Origin: Desulfovibrio piger ATCC 29098
Lineage (GTDB): Bacteria; Desulfobacterota; Desulfovibrionia; Desulfovibrionales; Desulfovibrionaceae
Length of the DNA stretch: 53,710 nucleotides
Reading direction: 5' to 3'
NCBI RefSeq assembly: GCF_000156375.1
Contig: NZ_DS996354.1
Span: 107,424 to 161,133, forward strand
Made by a program: the position numbers and the translations under genes. Position 1 is the first letter of the stretch, and each line of letters opens with the position of its first letter. The notes below the pieces were generated by a model. That model was not told the DNA's origin and searched no databases. It was given only the letters and a program-made list of their open reading frames with translations. This document shows, in pieces, positions 1-9,097 of this stretch.

Positions 1-275
1 CCGCGCCCGCCGCTGGCGGGCAGGCCGCTGTGGCCTCTGCCCCTGCTGCGGCTGCGCCTGCCTCGCCTGTGGCGAATCTGCTGGGCTATGACACGGCCAA
101 CTACTGTACTCAGCTCTCGCAGGGCAATGCGGACATTATGCAGCAGTGTACTGCTGCTGAGACCGCAGCTACGGCGGCTTTCCGCCAGTGTGTGGCCATG
201 TCCAGCGGCCTGAACGGTATCGGCAGTTATGATGCTCTGCTGCGCTGCCTGCGCGGTACGCCCGCTGCCCAATAG
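1..275 (+). CDS. C-terminal end of an unidentified Ala/Pro-rich protein (partial)
   Basis: The frame is open from the window's left edge to a TAG at 273-275, so the real start lies upstream; the GTG at 30 is only an internal codon. The visible part has an Ala/Pro-rich linker of about 25 residues, then a small domain with four cysteines (YCTQL, QQC, RQC, RCLRG). The spacing suggests disulfides in an exported or lipoprotein-like C-terminal domain. I do not recognise the family. Codon use is GC-rich like the rest of the window. A strong hairpin follows 27 bases after the stop. Confidence 0.6.
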   Translation, partial: APAAGGQAAVASAPAAAAPASPVANLLGYDTANYCTQLSQGNADIMQQCTAAETAATAAFRQCVAMSSGLNGIGSYDALLRCLRGTPAAQ

Positions 276-301
276 ATCGGGCTTTCTGTAACCACAAGAA
301 A

Positions 302-334
302 ACCGCCCCGTCTGATGTTTTCAGGTGGGGCGGT
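302..334. terminator. 14-bp stem-loop terminator, U-tract best on the minus strand
   Basis: ACCGCCCC at 302-309 pairs with GGGGCGGT at 327-334. The helix continues through two G-U pairs and CTGA/TCAG to a 5-nt loop. Read on the minus strand it is followed by TTTTCTT; on the plus strand the tail is only ATCGTTGTT. It lies 27 bases after the partial gene, so it may end that transcript and block antisense reading. Confidence 0.6.
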
Positions 335-537
335 ATCGTTGTTATGGAAATAGGTGGGAGGCTCTCCTTTTTTAGAAGACCAGTCGGGGCTCTGCCAGCA
401 TCCTGTCGATATCCGCGTATGGGATGGAATGCTTTTTTAGCAAGTTTTCGAGGATAGGGCGGTCCCACAAGATGACGCCCGGAAACTGCGCCGCGAAGCA
501 GCCTTTCAAAAAAATTCGTTTTCTCTCCCCAAGATTG

Positions 538-564
538 TTGACAAGCGGTCCGCATTTCTATAAG
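538..564 (+). promoter_or_regulatory. Candidate sigma-70 promoter of tRNA-Arg
   Basis: A consensus TTGACA lies at 538-543 and TATAAG at 559-564. The 15-bp spacer is short; TTGTTG at 535-540 gives 18 bp. The -10 box ends 14 bases before the mature tRNA 5' end, a normal distance for a stable-RNA promoter. Nothing else in 335-578 looks coding. Confidence 0.5.
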
Positions 565-578
565 AACACCCTCACGAC

Positions 579-655
579 GCGCTCGTAGCTCAGCTGGATA
601 GAGCAACAGGCTACGAACCTGTAGGCCAGGAGTTCGAATCTCTTCGGGCGCACCA
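579..655 (+). tRNA. tRNA-Arg(ACG)
   Basis: A full cloverleaf folds by eye. The acceptor GCGCTCG (579-585) pairs with CGGGCGC (645-651) with one G-U. The D-arm is GCTC/GAGC. The anticodon stem ACAGG/CCTGT encloses loop CTACGAA with anticodon ACG at 613-615. The T-arm AGGAG/CTCTT encloses TTCGAAT. Discriminator A652 is followed by an encoded CCA (653-655). The ACG wobble base is normally edited to inosine to read CGU/CGC/CGA. Confidence 0.97.
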
Positions 656-665
656 CAACAAAAAC

Positions 666-700
666 AAGCGGTTAGCTGTAAAAGGCTGACCGCTTTTTTT
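666..700 (+). terminator. Rho-independent terminator of tRNA-Arg
   Basis: AAGCGGTTAGC (666-676) pairs over 11 bp with GCTGACCGCTT (685-695), with one T-G pair and an 8-nt loop. The run of T's continues to 700. It begins 10 bases after the encoded CCA, so the tRNA is a single-gene transcript. Confidence 0.92.
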
Positions 701-1034
701 GTATCTGCTTTCCGGCAGCGAGAGGATGTGAAAAGTTTGTGTGCTCCGTTTCATCGGCATGTCGTCGGTGATGTTCCCCTGTGGAGGTTCGTGGAGCATC
801 CTTGATCTTTTGAGGAAAGAAGAGAGACCCCTTTTGCACTTCGCCCCGAAGAGCCTTTTCAGGCGCGGGATACGGGAATCTTGGGAACGGAGGATATTTT
901 TTAGGGATCGGCCGAGGCAGCCGATCATCCCGGAAATGACATGCGGCGAGCAGGAAAGAGTCGTCCTGCTACCGTACCGTTCGGGAGTTAGAATACTATT
1001 GCTCCAACATCTTGGTAGGCAGCCGCCAGATAAC
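701..1034. other. Gene-free spacer between tRNA-Arg and groL
   Basis: About 330 bases with no convincing gene. Open frames exist on both strands (741-1103 plus, 611-1036 minus), but neither has a ribosome-binding site. The minus frame reads straight through the tRNA, and the plus frame runs into the groL terminator. Sequence near 975-1008 faintly resembles the 3' end of a tRNA, but no cloverleaf forms. No integrase or attachment-site repeat is visible. Confidence 0.5.
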
Positions 1035-1069
1035 AAAAAAAGGCCCCACCGGAAGCGGGGCCTTTTTTA
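1035..1069 (-). terminator. Terminator of the groES-groL operon
   Basis: A7GGCCCC (1035-1047) and GGGGCCTTTTTT (1057-1068) form a stem with U-tracts in both directions. It lies about 30 bases after the groL stop on the minus strand and could also stop plus-strand transcription coming from the tRNA side. Confidence 0.9.
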
Positions 1070-1099
1070 TTCAGTCGGAAGCGGGGGCTTCGCGGCGGC

Positions 1100-2746
<1,647 letters not shown>

Positions 2747-2806
2747 TATATTTTCCTCCTGGGAATAATCGAAAAGCGGAGAGTGTGTATGACCGGCGCG
2801 TGTGCG

Positions 2807-3097
2807 TTAGTCGGTCAGGATGGCGAGGATGTCTTCTTCGCGCATCACCAGATGGTCGATGCCGTCCAGCTTGACTTCGGTGCCGGCGTACTTGTTGAAG
2901 AGCACCTGATCACCCTTCTTGACGGCCAGTTCAACGCGGGTGCCGTTTTCCAGGACCTTGCCGGGACCGGTAGCGATCACCTGACCCTTGCAGGGCTTTT
3001 CCTTGGCGGTGTCGGGGATGTACAGACCGCCGGCGGTCTTTTCTTCGGTTTCCAGGCGCTTGACCAGTACACGATCGTTCAGGGGCTGCAGTTTCAT
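2807..3097 (-). CDS. groS: Co-chaperonin GroES (10 kDa)
   Basis: The heptameric lid of GroEL, 96 aa. [14 protein letters not shown] is the usual N-terminus. The mobile loop ([17 protein letters not shown]) and the roof segment are intact. I chose the ATG at 3097 because GGAGGA lies 11 bases upstream and family members start with MKL; the open frame continues 46 codons further without similarity. It is the first gene of the groES-groL operon. Confidence 0.97.
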   Translation of the reverse strand: MKLQPLNDRVLVKRLETEEKTAGGLYIPDTAKEKPCKGQVIATGPGKVLENGTRVELAVKKGDQVLFNKYAGTEVKLDGIDHLVMREEDILAILTD

Positions 3098-3532
3098 GGT
3101 GTCAGATCCTCCAAAAATTTTTATGGCCACGCTTGGGTGGCATGCACAGCGTCCGCGGGGCGGAGCTGAAATTATCGCGTCATGACCGCCGTAAACCATT
3201 GCTGCGGTCCCGCAACGGGATAGTAGATAAGACACTCTTTGCGCTTGAAAAGGGGCAAAAAGGAATTTTTTTTGCAGAAAAGTTGTTTTTTAGTATAAAA
3301 ATAAATTATATTAATATGTTATAAAAATAAAAAACTTTTATGGACCTGTGCTCGCCTTGGTCGTGCGGTGGTGGCCGCCGGAAAAGATCGCGTGGCGGGA
3401 AAAGGGAAAAAACAGGGAATCAGTTGCGAAGCCGACGAGGCCGCAGGCCGTGCGCTGCGGCGGGGGACACCGGAGCCGTCGGGAAGACGGAAGGCCCGGA
3501 AATGCGGAAGAAGGGACAGGATGATTGCGGGC
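3098..3532. other. Long upstream region of groES-groL, AT-rich near 3260-3335
   Basis: About 435 bases without a supportable gene. Positions 3260-3335 are strikingly AT-rich against the GC-rich surroundings and are probably where groES transcription is controlled. Several weak minus-strand promoter fits exist (for example TTCAAG with TACTAT 18 bases on), but none is convincing. I found no CIRCE inverted repeat (TTAGCACTC-N9-GAGTGCTAA) and no clear sigma-32 promoter on the minus strand. Positions 3340-3530 are GC-rich and featureless. Confidence 0.5.
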
Positions 3533-3565
3533 TGAAAAAAGAAAGGCCCCGCGTGAGCGGGGCCC
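3533..3565 (-). terminator. Terminator of the tatA-ACT operon
   Basis: GGCCCCGC (3545-3552), loop GTGA, GCGGGGCC (3557-3564). Read on the minus strand, TTTCTTTTTT follows the stem. It lies 24 bases beyond the stop of the tandem-ACT gene. Confidence 0.92.
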
Positions 3566-3588
3566 GGAATGGCTATCTGCAAGATAGG

Positions 3589-4026
3589 CTAGTCTTTGTT
3601 GCCGAACAGCTGGTCCGGCGGCAGGACGGTGAAGCCGTTGGCCTTGAGCAGATCCACGGCCTGGTCGGTCTTGTCGAAACGGAAGATCATGATGGCACAG
3701 TCAGCCTCACGGGTGATGAAGGCATACATGTATTCCACATTGATGCCATGCTGCGAGACGAACTGCAGCACGCTGTCCAGACCGCCGGGGGTATCGGGCA
3801 CCTGCACGGCGACCACGCTGGTGCGGCCCAGGGTGAAGCTGTGTTCCTTGAGAACGGACTTGGCTTTTTCCTGGTCATCAACGATGAGGCGCAGGATACC
3901 GAAATCGGAGGTATCAGCCAGGGAAAGAGCGCGGATGTTGACGCCGGCCTCAGCCAGCGTATGGGTCACTTCGGCCAGACGGCCGGCGCGGTTTTCCAGA
4001 AAAACGGAAAGTTGTTCAGCTTTCAT
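3589..4026 (-). CDS. Tandem ACT-domain protein
   Basis: 145 aa made almost wholly of two ACT folds. The first spans about residues 3-68 (VFLENRAGRLAEVTHTLAEA, GVNIRALSLAD) and the second about 72-138 (TPGGLDSVLQFVSQHGINVEY). ACT domains bind amino acids and allosterically control enzymes. Free-standing tandem-ACT proteins are common in this group, often beside aryl/phenylacetyl-CoA ligase genes, which are absent here. It starts 11 bases after tatA, with AGGATC before the ATG, and so is co-transcribed. The ligand and target enzyme cannot be read from the sequence. Confidence 0.88.
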   Translation of the reverse strand: MKAEQLSVFLENRAGRLAEVTHTLAEAGVNIRALSLADTSDFGILRLIVDDQEKAKSVLKEHSFTLGRTSVVAVQVPDTPGGLDSVLQFVSQHGINVEYMYAFITREADCAIMIFRFDKTDQAVDLLKANGFTVLPPDQLFGNKD

Positions 4027-4037
4027 GGCAGGATCCT

Positions 4038-4244
4038 CTACGCTTTGGGAGCATCGTCGCCCGAGGTGGGCTTTTTGTCCTTGCCGGGGGTGATGTCGAT
4101 CTCGTCAGGCTCGGACGAGGCCCGGCGGAAATTTCGGATGGCCCGTCCCAGCCCGCCACCGATCTCCGGCAGTTTGTTGGCGCCAAAGATGAGCAGCACT
4201 ACGATCAAAATAAGTAACAGTTCCTGCATGCCGATGCCGAACAT
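4038..4244 (-). CDS. tatA: Twin-arginine translocase subunit TatA/TatE
   Basis: 68 aa with the family layout: a short periplasmic N-terminus, one membrane helix (about residues 8-22, [13 protein letters not shown]), the [20 protein letters not shown] amphipathic hinge and a charged C-terminal tail. TatA forms the protein-conducting assembly for folded exported proteins such as periplasmic hydrogenases. GGGAGG precedes the ATG. tatB/tatC are not in the window. The promoter lies at 4291-4319. Confidence 0.93.
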   Translation of the reverse strand: MFGIGMQELLLILIVVLLIFGANKLPEIGGGLGRAIRNFRRASSEPDEIDITPGKDKKPTSGDDAPKA

Positions 4245-4290
4245 GGGGGCCTCCCTTGAATGTTGAGCCTTTCAGGCCATTGATTTGAAA

Positions 4291-4319
4291 AACATACGAC
4301 GTGAAGGTGCCGAGGTCAA
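4291..4319 (-). promoter_or_regulatory. Sigma-70 promoter of tatA
   Basis: On the minus strand, TTGACC (plus 4314-4319) and TATGTT (plus 4291-4296) are separated by exactly 17 bases. The box ends 47 bases upstream of the tatA ATG. It lies in the 86-bp gap after the carboxypeptidase gene, so tatA can be transcribed independently of it. Confidence 0.7.
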
Positions 4320-4330
4320 GACGTGTCGCG

Positions 4331-5188
4331 CTAAAGGACGCCTCGCATGCGTTTGCGTACCTGCTGGGGCGATGCCGGCGCCTTGAACCCGGCCTCGATG
4401 AGGCTGTGGGCGACCATATCGCGGGCGGCACGGCTCCTGCCGCCCATGACCACCACCAGCAGGCGGGTCTTGCCGCGGCGTGCCGTGACGATGATGTTGT
4501 AGCCGGAGGCCACGGTCCAGCCCGTTTTCAGGCCATCGACACCGGGGATGCCCAGCATGGTGTTGGTGGCTCCCAGGGTACGGCCGTTGAAGCGGAAGGA
4601 CCGCAGGCTGTGATAGCGCATGGCCTGCGGATGGCTGCGCAGATAGGCGCGGGCCAGGGTGGCCATGTCGCGGGCCGTGGTGCGCTGACCTGCCGCGGGC
4701 AGGCCCGTAGGATTCTTGAAGACCGTTCGGGTCATGCCCAGCTGGCGCGCCTTGTGGTTCATAAGGTGGGTGAAATTGCGGCTGTTGCCGCTGATGTGCT
4801 GGGATATGGCCATGGCGGCGTCATTGCCCGAAGCCACCGCCATGCCGGTGAGGAGCTGGTCCACCGTGACTTTCTGGCGGGGGCGCAGGCGCATGCTGGA
4901 ACCGCCCACCCGCGCCGTGGGATGGACGCGGATACTGGTGTTGCGTTTCAGCCGGCCCAGCTTGATGCGGTCCATGACCACATACATGGTCATGACCTTG
5001 GTCAGGGAGGCGGGCGGGATGGAAAGATTGGGGTTGTGCTCGTACAGCACCTTGCCGTTGCTCAGGTTGATCATGACGGCGGCACGGGCCCTGCGGGCCG
5101 CATCGGCACCGGCAGGCAGCGAGAGCATGGCAAGGACGAGGAGCAGGACGCACAGCCAGCGCCCCGGGATGGTGGGGGAGTGGAACAT
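4331..5188 (-). CDS. D-alanyl-D-alanine carboxypeptidase (peptidase S11, DacA-like)
   Basis: A periplasmic penicillin-binding serine enzyme that trims the terminal D-Ala of peptidoglycan stem peptides. 285 aa with a signal peptide (residues 1-31, ending GADAARR). All three catalytic motifs are present: SLTK at 61-64, SGN at 120-122 and KTG at 221-223. The frame is open far upstream, but that part is only a shadow of the next gene, so I use the ATG at 5188, 5 bases after the upstream stop, which implies translational coupling. It lacks the C-terminal beta-domain of E. coli DacA (about 100 aa shorter). Confidence 0.93.
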   Translation of the reverse strand: MFHSPTIPGRWLCVLLLVLAMLSLPAGADAARRARAAVMINLSNGKVLYEHNPNLSIPPASLTKVMTMYVVMDRIKLGRLKRNTSIRVHPTARVGGSSMRLRPRQKVTVDQLLTGMAVASGNDAAMAISQHISGNSRNFTHLMNHKARQLGMTRTVFKNPTGLPAAGQRTTARDMATLARAYLRSHPQAMRYHSLRSFRFNGRTLGATNTMLGIPGVDGLKTGWTVASGYNIIVTARRGKTRLLVVVMGGRSRAARDMVAHSLIEAGFKAPASPQQVRKRMRGVL

Positions 5189-5193
5189 GAGCT

Positions 5194-6297
5194 TCAGGCC
5201 GTATGGTGGTAGGTTTGATGGGCTTCTTCCACAGCCTGCATGGCGATGGCCAGCAGCACGGGACCGATGATGAGCCCCATGGGACCAAAGCTGCCGAGAC
5301 CGCAGAGAATGGCGATGATCAGCACGAAGAAGGGGGCATTGATGCCCTGTTGCAGAAAAAGGGGCCGCAGGATGTTGTCCACGCTGGTCACGGCCAGCGT
5401 GCCCCAAAGGGCCAGCCCCACGGCGGGCATGGTGGCACCCGAGAACCAGAGGGAAAGACAGAGCGGGCCCCAGACAAGCGCCGTGCCCACGAAGGGGATG
5501 GGAGCCACGACCGTGGCCAGCAGCCCCCAGAAGGCGGGCTGCTTGATGCCCGCCACGGCAAAGCCGATGCCGCACAGGACCCCCTGGGCGATGGCCACCA
5601 GGACGATGCCCAGCATGACGCCCTGCAGGGCCCGGCGGATGGCCAGGACGAAACGGCGCAGCATGGTGGCCGGGATATGGAATATGCGGGCCGTGATCAG
5701 ATTGATGCGGCTCGCGTAGGCGGCAAAGATGACCGTGAGCGTCACGAAGAGAAACAGGGTCCAGAGGACGGTCATGGTGCCGCCCAGCACGTCCACGCTG
5801 CGGTTGATGAGCAGGCCCATGGTATCGGCCAGCATGGCATCAAGGTTGCTGAGGAACTCCGAGATCATCTTGTCCACTTTGGGATAGTCCGCCAGGCTGT
5901 GGCGCAGCTCCTGGAAACGCATGACCCATTCCGGGGGCAGCTGGAAGTTGTTGGCCTGGAGTTCCCGCAACCTGGCCAGACCACCGGCCACCTGGGGCGA
6001 CACCAGCAGCACCAGGGTGCTGATGGGGATGACCACAGCCGAGAAGATCATGACGATATAGCCGTACAGCGGCAGACGATGGGAGCAGGATATCACGATA
6101 TGCCCCAGCCTGCCGGGATGGCGCAGACGCAGACGCTTGCGCCAGTGCCGGATCGTGCAGCGCATGCGCCGGTAGACGGGCAACGTGAGACAGGCAAAAC
6201 ACCCGGCCATGACGATGGTGACGGGGTTGGGGCGGAGCAGCAGGAACCAGGCCAGTGCGGCAAGGATGTACAGGAGGCGCGGCAACATGTTGGGCAT
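5194..6297 (-). CDS. AI-2E family transporter (UPF0118 membrane protein)
   Basis: 367 aa with the family arrangement. Paired helices lie near residues 8-40 and 65-88, followed by a long extra-membrane stretch (about 90-150). A second block of helices then runs from 160 to 355, with the conserved ALVWGPLCLSLWFSG and FGPMGLIIGPVLLAI segments near the C-terminus. Family members have been linked to autoinducer-2 export and to Na+/H+ antiport, so the substrate is not predictable. It lies 5 bases before the carboxypeptidase gene. Confidence 0.88.
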   Translation of the reverse strand: MPNMLPRLLYILAALAWFLLLRPNPVTIVMAGCFACLTLPVYRRMRCTIRHWRKRLRLRHPGRLGHIVISCSHRLPLYGYIVMIFSAVVIPISTLVLLVSPQVAGGLARLRELQANNFQLPPEWVMRFQELRHSLADYPKVDKMISEFLSNLDAMLADTMGLLINRSVDVLGGTMTVLWTLFLFVTLTVIFAAYASRINLITARIFHIPATMLRRFVLAIRRALQGVMLGIVLVAIAQGVLCGIGFAVAGIKQPAFWGLLATVVAPIPFVGTALVWGPLCLSLWFSGATMPAVGLALWGTLAVTSVDNILRPLFLQQGINAPFFVLIIAILCGLGSFGPMGLIIGPVLLAIAMQAVEEAHQTYHHTA

Positions 6298-6401
6298 GCG
6301 GGGAACCTTTAAGCGGCAGAATAGGTCTGGGCGAGGATAGCACGCGGGGCCGGAGCTGCCAAGTTCCCTGTGGGAAGAGGGACGACCGCGGGAGAGAAGC
6401 C

Positions 6402-6436
6402 GAAAAAAAGCCCTGTGCAGGGATGCAGCAGGGCTT
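6402..6436 (-). terminator. Terminator of greA
   Basis: AAGCCCTG (6408-6415) pairs with CAGGGCTT (6429-6436). Seven T's follow on the minus strand. It lies 22 bases beyond the greA stop and separates greA from the AI-2E gene. Confidence 0.9.
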
Positions 6437-6458
6437 GGTCGTGTTCCGGTGCCAACGG

Positions 6459-6953
6459 TTAGTCGAAGATGCTGGAGCCGCGGAAGGTGATGTCCACGAT
6501 CTCGTAGGTGACGCGGCCGCGCGGGATGTCCACGCTCACTTCGTCGCCCACTTCCTTGCCCAGCAGGGCCTGGCCCACAGGGGAGAGGAAGGAGATGGAA
6601 CCCTTGGCGGGTTCGGCTTCATCGGGACCGAGGATGGTGTAGGTGCGGCTTTCTTCGGTATCCACGTCTTCCACTTCCACGGTGGAGCCGAAGATGACCT
6701 TGTCACCGCTCAGCTTGTCCAGGTCGATCACCTGGTAGAGGGCCATGCGGGACTCGATGTACTTGATGCGCGCTTCCGCCATGCCCTGGCGTTCGCGGGC
6801 GGCATCATAACCGGCGTTTTCGCGCAGGTCGCCTTCTTCACGGGCCTCCTTGATGGCCTGGATGATGGCGGGGCGTTCGCTCTTCAGGCGGGCCAGCTCT
6901 TCTTCCAGACGCTTGTAGCCCTGCTTGGAAATGGGGATATTGGTCACGGCCAT
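6459..6953 (-). CDS. greA: Transcription elongation factor GreA
   Basis: 164 aa, close to the usual 158. An N-terminal coiled-coil finger enters the RNA polymerase secondary channel; its tip carries the acidic pair in EEGDLRENAGYDAARERQG (residues about 40-60), which stimulates transcript cleavage in backtracked complexes. The C-terminal FKBP-like domain ends RVTYEIVDITFRG. I chose the ATG at 6953 because AGAGGTG precedes it and the family starts here. It has its own promoter (7036-7064) and terminator, so it is monocistronic. Confidence 0.96.
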   Translation of the reverse strand: MAVTNIPISKQGYKRLEEELARLKSERPAIIQAIKEAREEGDLRENAGYDAARERQGMAEARIKYIESRMALYQVIDLDKLSGDKVIFGSTVEVEDVDTEESRTYTILGPDEAEPAKGSISFLSPVGQALLGKEVGDEVSVDIPRGRVTYEIVDITFRGSSIFD

Positions 6954-7035
6954 GATACACCTCTGTTCGTCAGATGAAAAAAAAGCGTCCGCTGCGCGGG
7001 CAGCGGAGCGCGTGAAAATTGCATTCGTTATTTGG

Positions 7036-7064
7036 ACTATAGCCGTTGCTCCAGTATTGGTCAA
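7036..7064 (-). promoter_or_regulatory. Sigma-70 promoter of greA
   Basis: On the minus strand, TTGACC (plus 7059-7064), a 17-bp spacer and TATAGT (plus 7036-7041). It sits about 83 bases before the greA ATG, leaving a leader of about 75 nt. Confidence 0.78.
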
Positions 7065-7121
7065 GCCCCGCAGGAGAGACGGTCCACCCGTCTGCCGGGC
7101 TGCCGCCGGGCATGTTGAGGC

Positions 7122-7150
7122 TTGCACCGGGAGGCAGCTGCGTATATGGT
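7122..7150 (+). promoter_or_regulatory. Candidate sigma-70 promoter of the flippase gene
   Basis: TTGCAC (7122-7127) and TATGGT (7145-7150) with a 17-bp spacer, 39 bases before the ATG at 7190. It is divergent from the greA promoter. Confidence 0.55.
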
Positions 7151-7189
7151 GAAGATAATTTGAACAACTTCTTACCTTGCCGGAACGCC

Positions 7190-8770
7190 ATGAAAAAATA
7201 CTTGCGTTACCTGGGGCCCGTACTCATAACGGCACTTTTCGTGCTGGCCATATATCTTCTGTACCATAAACTCAAAGCTTACAGCATCGCCCAGATCAGA
7301 GAAAGCATCCAGCAGGTCTCCACAGGCAGTATCTGTTTTTCCATCGGCCTGATGATCGTCAACTACATCATCCTGGTGGGCTATGACTGGCTCGCCCTGA
7401 AGGCCATCCACAAATCCCTGCCCCTGCCGCGCGTGGGGCTCGTTTCCCTGGTAGGGCAGGCCGTCAGCTACAATTTTGGAGCCCTGCTGGGCGGTACGAG
7501 CGTCCGTTACCGTTTTTATTCGGCCTGGGGATTCTCCCTGGTGGAGATCGTCCGCCTCGTGCTCATGCTGGCCGTCACCTTCTGGGTCGGCGCCCTGGGC
7601 CTGTGTGGCGTGGTCTTCCTGCTGGCACCGCCCGTGATCCCGGACGAGCTGCTGGCCAAGATGCCCATCCAGGACGTGCGCTTCCTGGGAGGCATCCTGC
7701 TGGCCATCGCCCTTTCCTATCTGGTGCTGTGCTTCACCATCCGCAAGCCGGTGCATATCTTCGGCAAGGAATTCGTCTTCCCCATCCCCCGCATCGCCGT
7801 GGCCCAGATGGTCGTGGCGGGGGTGGACCTGATCGCCGCTGCCGCCTGCATGTACGTGCTGCTGCCCGATGATCTGGGCATCGGCTTCATCGACTTCCTG
7901 CCCAGCTACCTCATGGCGCAGGTGGCCGTGGTGCTGACCCATGTTCCCGGTGGCGTGGGGGTTTTCGAGCTGGTCATCCTGCATCTGACGCATACTCCGC
8001 GCGAGCAGGCCGTTTTTGCCGCGGTGCTGCTGTTCCGTCTGATCTATTTCATCCTGCCTTTGCTTGCCGCCGCGGCCCTGCTGGCCGTGTACGAAGCCCG
8101 GCAGAGCCGCAATACCCTGCGGGAAGCGGGCCGGTGGCTTTCGGTGCTTTCCCACTCCATCGCAGCCTACACCACCTTCGTGGGCGGCTGCATCCTGCTG
8201 GTCTCCGCCATGTTGCCGACGCTGCCCGCCGTGGTGGCGCAGCTTGATGATTTCCTTCCCCGGTCCCTGCTCATGGGGGGACATCTGGTCTGTGCGCTTT
8301 CCGGGGCGTTGCTGCTCTTTGTGGCCTATGGGCTGGAACGGCGCCAGAACCGTGCCTTCTGGATGGCGGTGGTCCTGTTGCTGCTGGGCATCGCAGGGGC
8401 CTTGCTCAAGGGGCTTTCCTTCCTGGCCGCCGGTGCAGCCCTGGTGGTGCTGATAACGGTCTGGCTGTCCCGACGCCGCTTCTATCGCTCTTCCTTCTTC
8501 TGGGAAGAAGCCATCCCGGCACATTGGCTGGTCCTCGCCTTCGCGGCCCTTGGCCTGGCCATGGGCCTGGGCTGGTTCATCTACCATCCGGCCTGGGACA
8601 GGGCCACCCTGTGGGGCTTTGAACAGCATTTCAATGCGTCGCGCGTCCTGCTGGCTGATGTGGGCATCGCTGTCGTGGTCCTGGTGTCGTGGCTCGTCCG
8701 GGTCAGTCTGCGGGCCCGCAAGCGCCTGCAGGAACGCAATCTGCAATCTGGGCGCGTCCCGCGTGCCTGA
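7190..8770 (+). CDS. MprF-type flippase domain protein (lysylphosphatidylglycerol synthase TM region)
   Basis: 526 aa with about 14 membrane helices. It carries the UPF0104/MprF flippase signature: a tyrosine-rich start, GQAVSYNFGALLGGTSVRYR near residue 95 and THVPGGVGVFELVIL near residue 250. The soluble C-terminal aminoacyl-PG synthase domain (DUF2156, about 300 aa) of full MprF is absent; the protein stops soon after its last helix. It may therefore move a lipid made by another enzyme, or have another substrate. I take the ATG at 7190; the frame is open further upstream, but that region holds the promoters. The SD is weak (CCGGAA). A terminator follows. Confidence 0.85.
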   Translation: MKKYLRYLGPVLITALFVLAIYLLYHKLKAYSIAQIRESIQQVSTGSICFSIGLMIVNYIILVGYDWLALKAIHKSLPLPRVGLVSLVGQAVSYNFGALLGGTSVRYRFYSAWGFSLVEIVRLVLMLAVTFWVGALGLCGVVFLLAPPVIPDELLAKMPIQDVRFLGGILLAIALSYLVLCFTIRKPVHIFGKEFVFPIPRIAVAQMVVAGVDLIAAAACMYVLLPDDLGIGFIDFLPSYLMAQVAVVLTHVPGGVGVFELVILHLTHTPREQAVFAAVLLFRLIYFILPLLAAAALLAVYEARQSRNTLREAGRWLSVLSHSIAAYTTFVGGCILLVSAMLPTLPAVVAQLDDFLPRSLLMGGHLVCALSGALLLFVAYGLERRQNRAFWMAVVLLLLGIAGALLKGLSFLAAGAALVVLITVWLSRRRFYRSSFFWEEAIPAHWLVLAFAALGLAMGLGWFIYHPAWDRATLWGFEQHFNASRVLLADVGIAVVVLVSWLVRVSLRARKRLQERNLQSGRVPRA

Positions 8771-8788
8771 AGCCGAAGCGTATTTGAG

Positions 8789-8815
8789 GGCTGTCCCGCA
8801 AGGGGCAGCCTTTTT
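8789..8815 (+). terminator. Terminator of the flippase gene
   Basis: GGCTGTCCC (8789-8797), loop GCAA, GGGGCAGCC (8802-8810), then five T's. A 9-bp stem with one T-G pair, 18 bases after the stop. Confidence 0.9.
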
Positions 8816-9047
8816 CATGGTGGGGCAGGGGACGTGCCGGAGATCTTCCTGCGGGGACAGGCAGGCGGCAGCGGCGGAACTCATCATTCCGGCACGCTTT
8901 TTTCTTCGGTCGTACCGGTGAGGATGCCCGGAGGATGGCCGTTCGCTGTATGGCTGCGGGGGCCGGTGTGTGGACGTGTGCCCGTCAAAAATGCCGGACG
9001 GCAGACAGCCACGCCGGCTGTTGGCATGATGCCGGTGAGTTCTTTGG

Positions 9048-9074
9048 GGGTGTCTTTCAGGAATAAAGACGCCC
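9048..9074 (+). promoter_or_regulatory. 10-bp leader hairpin before the DUF364 gene
   Basis: GGGTGTCTTT (9048-9057) pairs completely with AAAGACGCCC (9065-9074), with one T-G and loop CAGGAAT. It ends 9 bases before the SD (GGGAGG, 9084-9089) of the DUF364 gene. A second, interrupted stem lies at 9001-9025 (ACAGCC/GGCTGT). The leader (8816-9097) may be a regulated RNA, but it matches no riboswitch class I can name. Confidence 0.4.
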
Positions 9075-9097
9075 GTTACCATTGGGAGGTATGGACC

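Noticed and set aside
169..606. A 145-codon minus frame
   Set aside because: Starts inside the tRNA and runs through a terminator hairpin and the end of the first gene; no SD.
975..1012. Possible tRNA-Ser 3' remnant or attachment site
   Set aside because: Only a weak resemblance to a T-arm plus acceptor end; the stem does not pair, and there is no integrase or direct repeat.
611..1036. A 141-codon minus frame
   Set aside because: Its end is a translation of the tRNA-Arg T-arm (CARRDSNSWPTGS is a familiar false product) and it has no SD.
3098..3340. CIRCE (HrcA) operator before groES
   Set aside because: No TTAGCACTC-N9-GAGTGCTAA-like repeat on either strand; GACACTC near 3231 has no partner.
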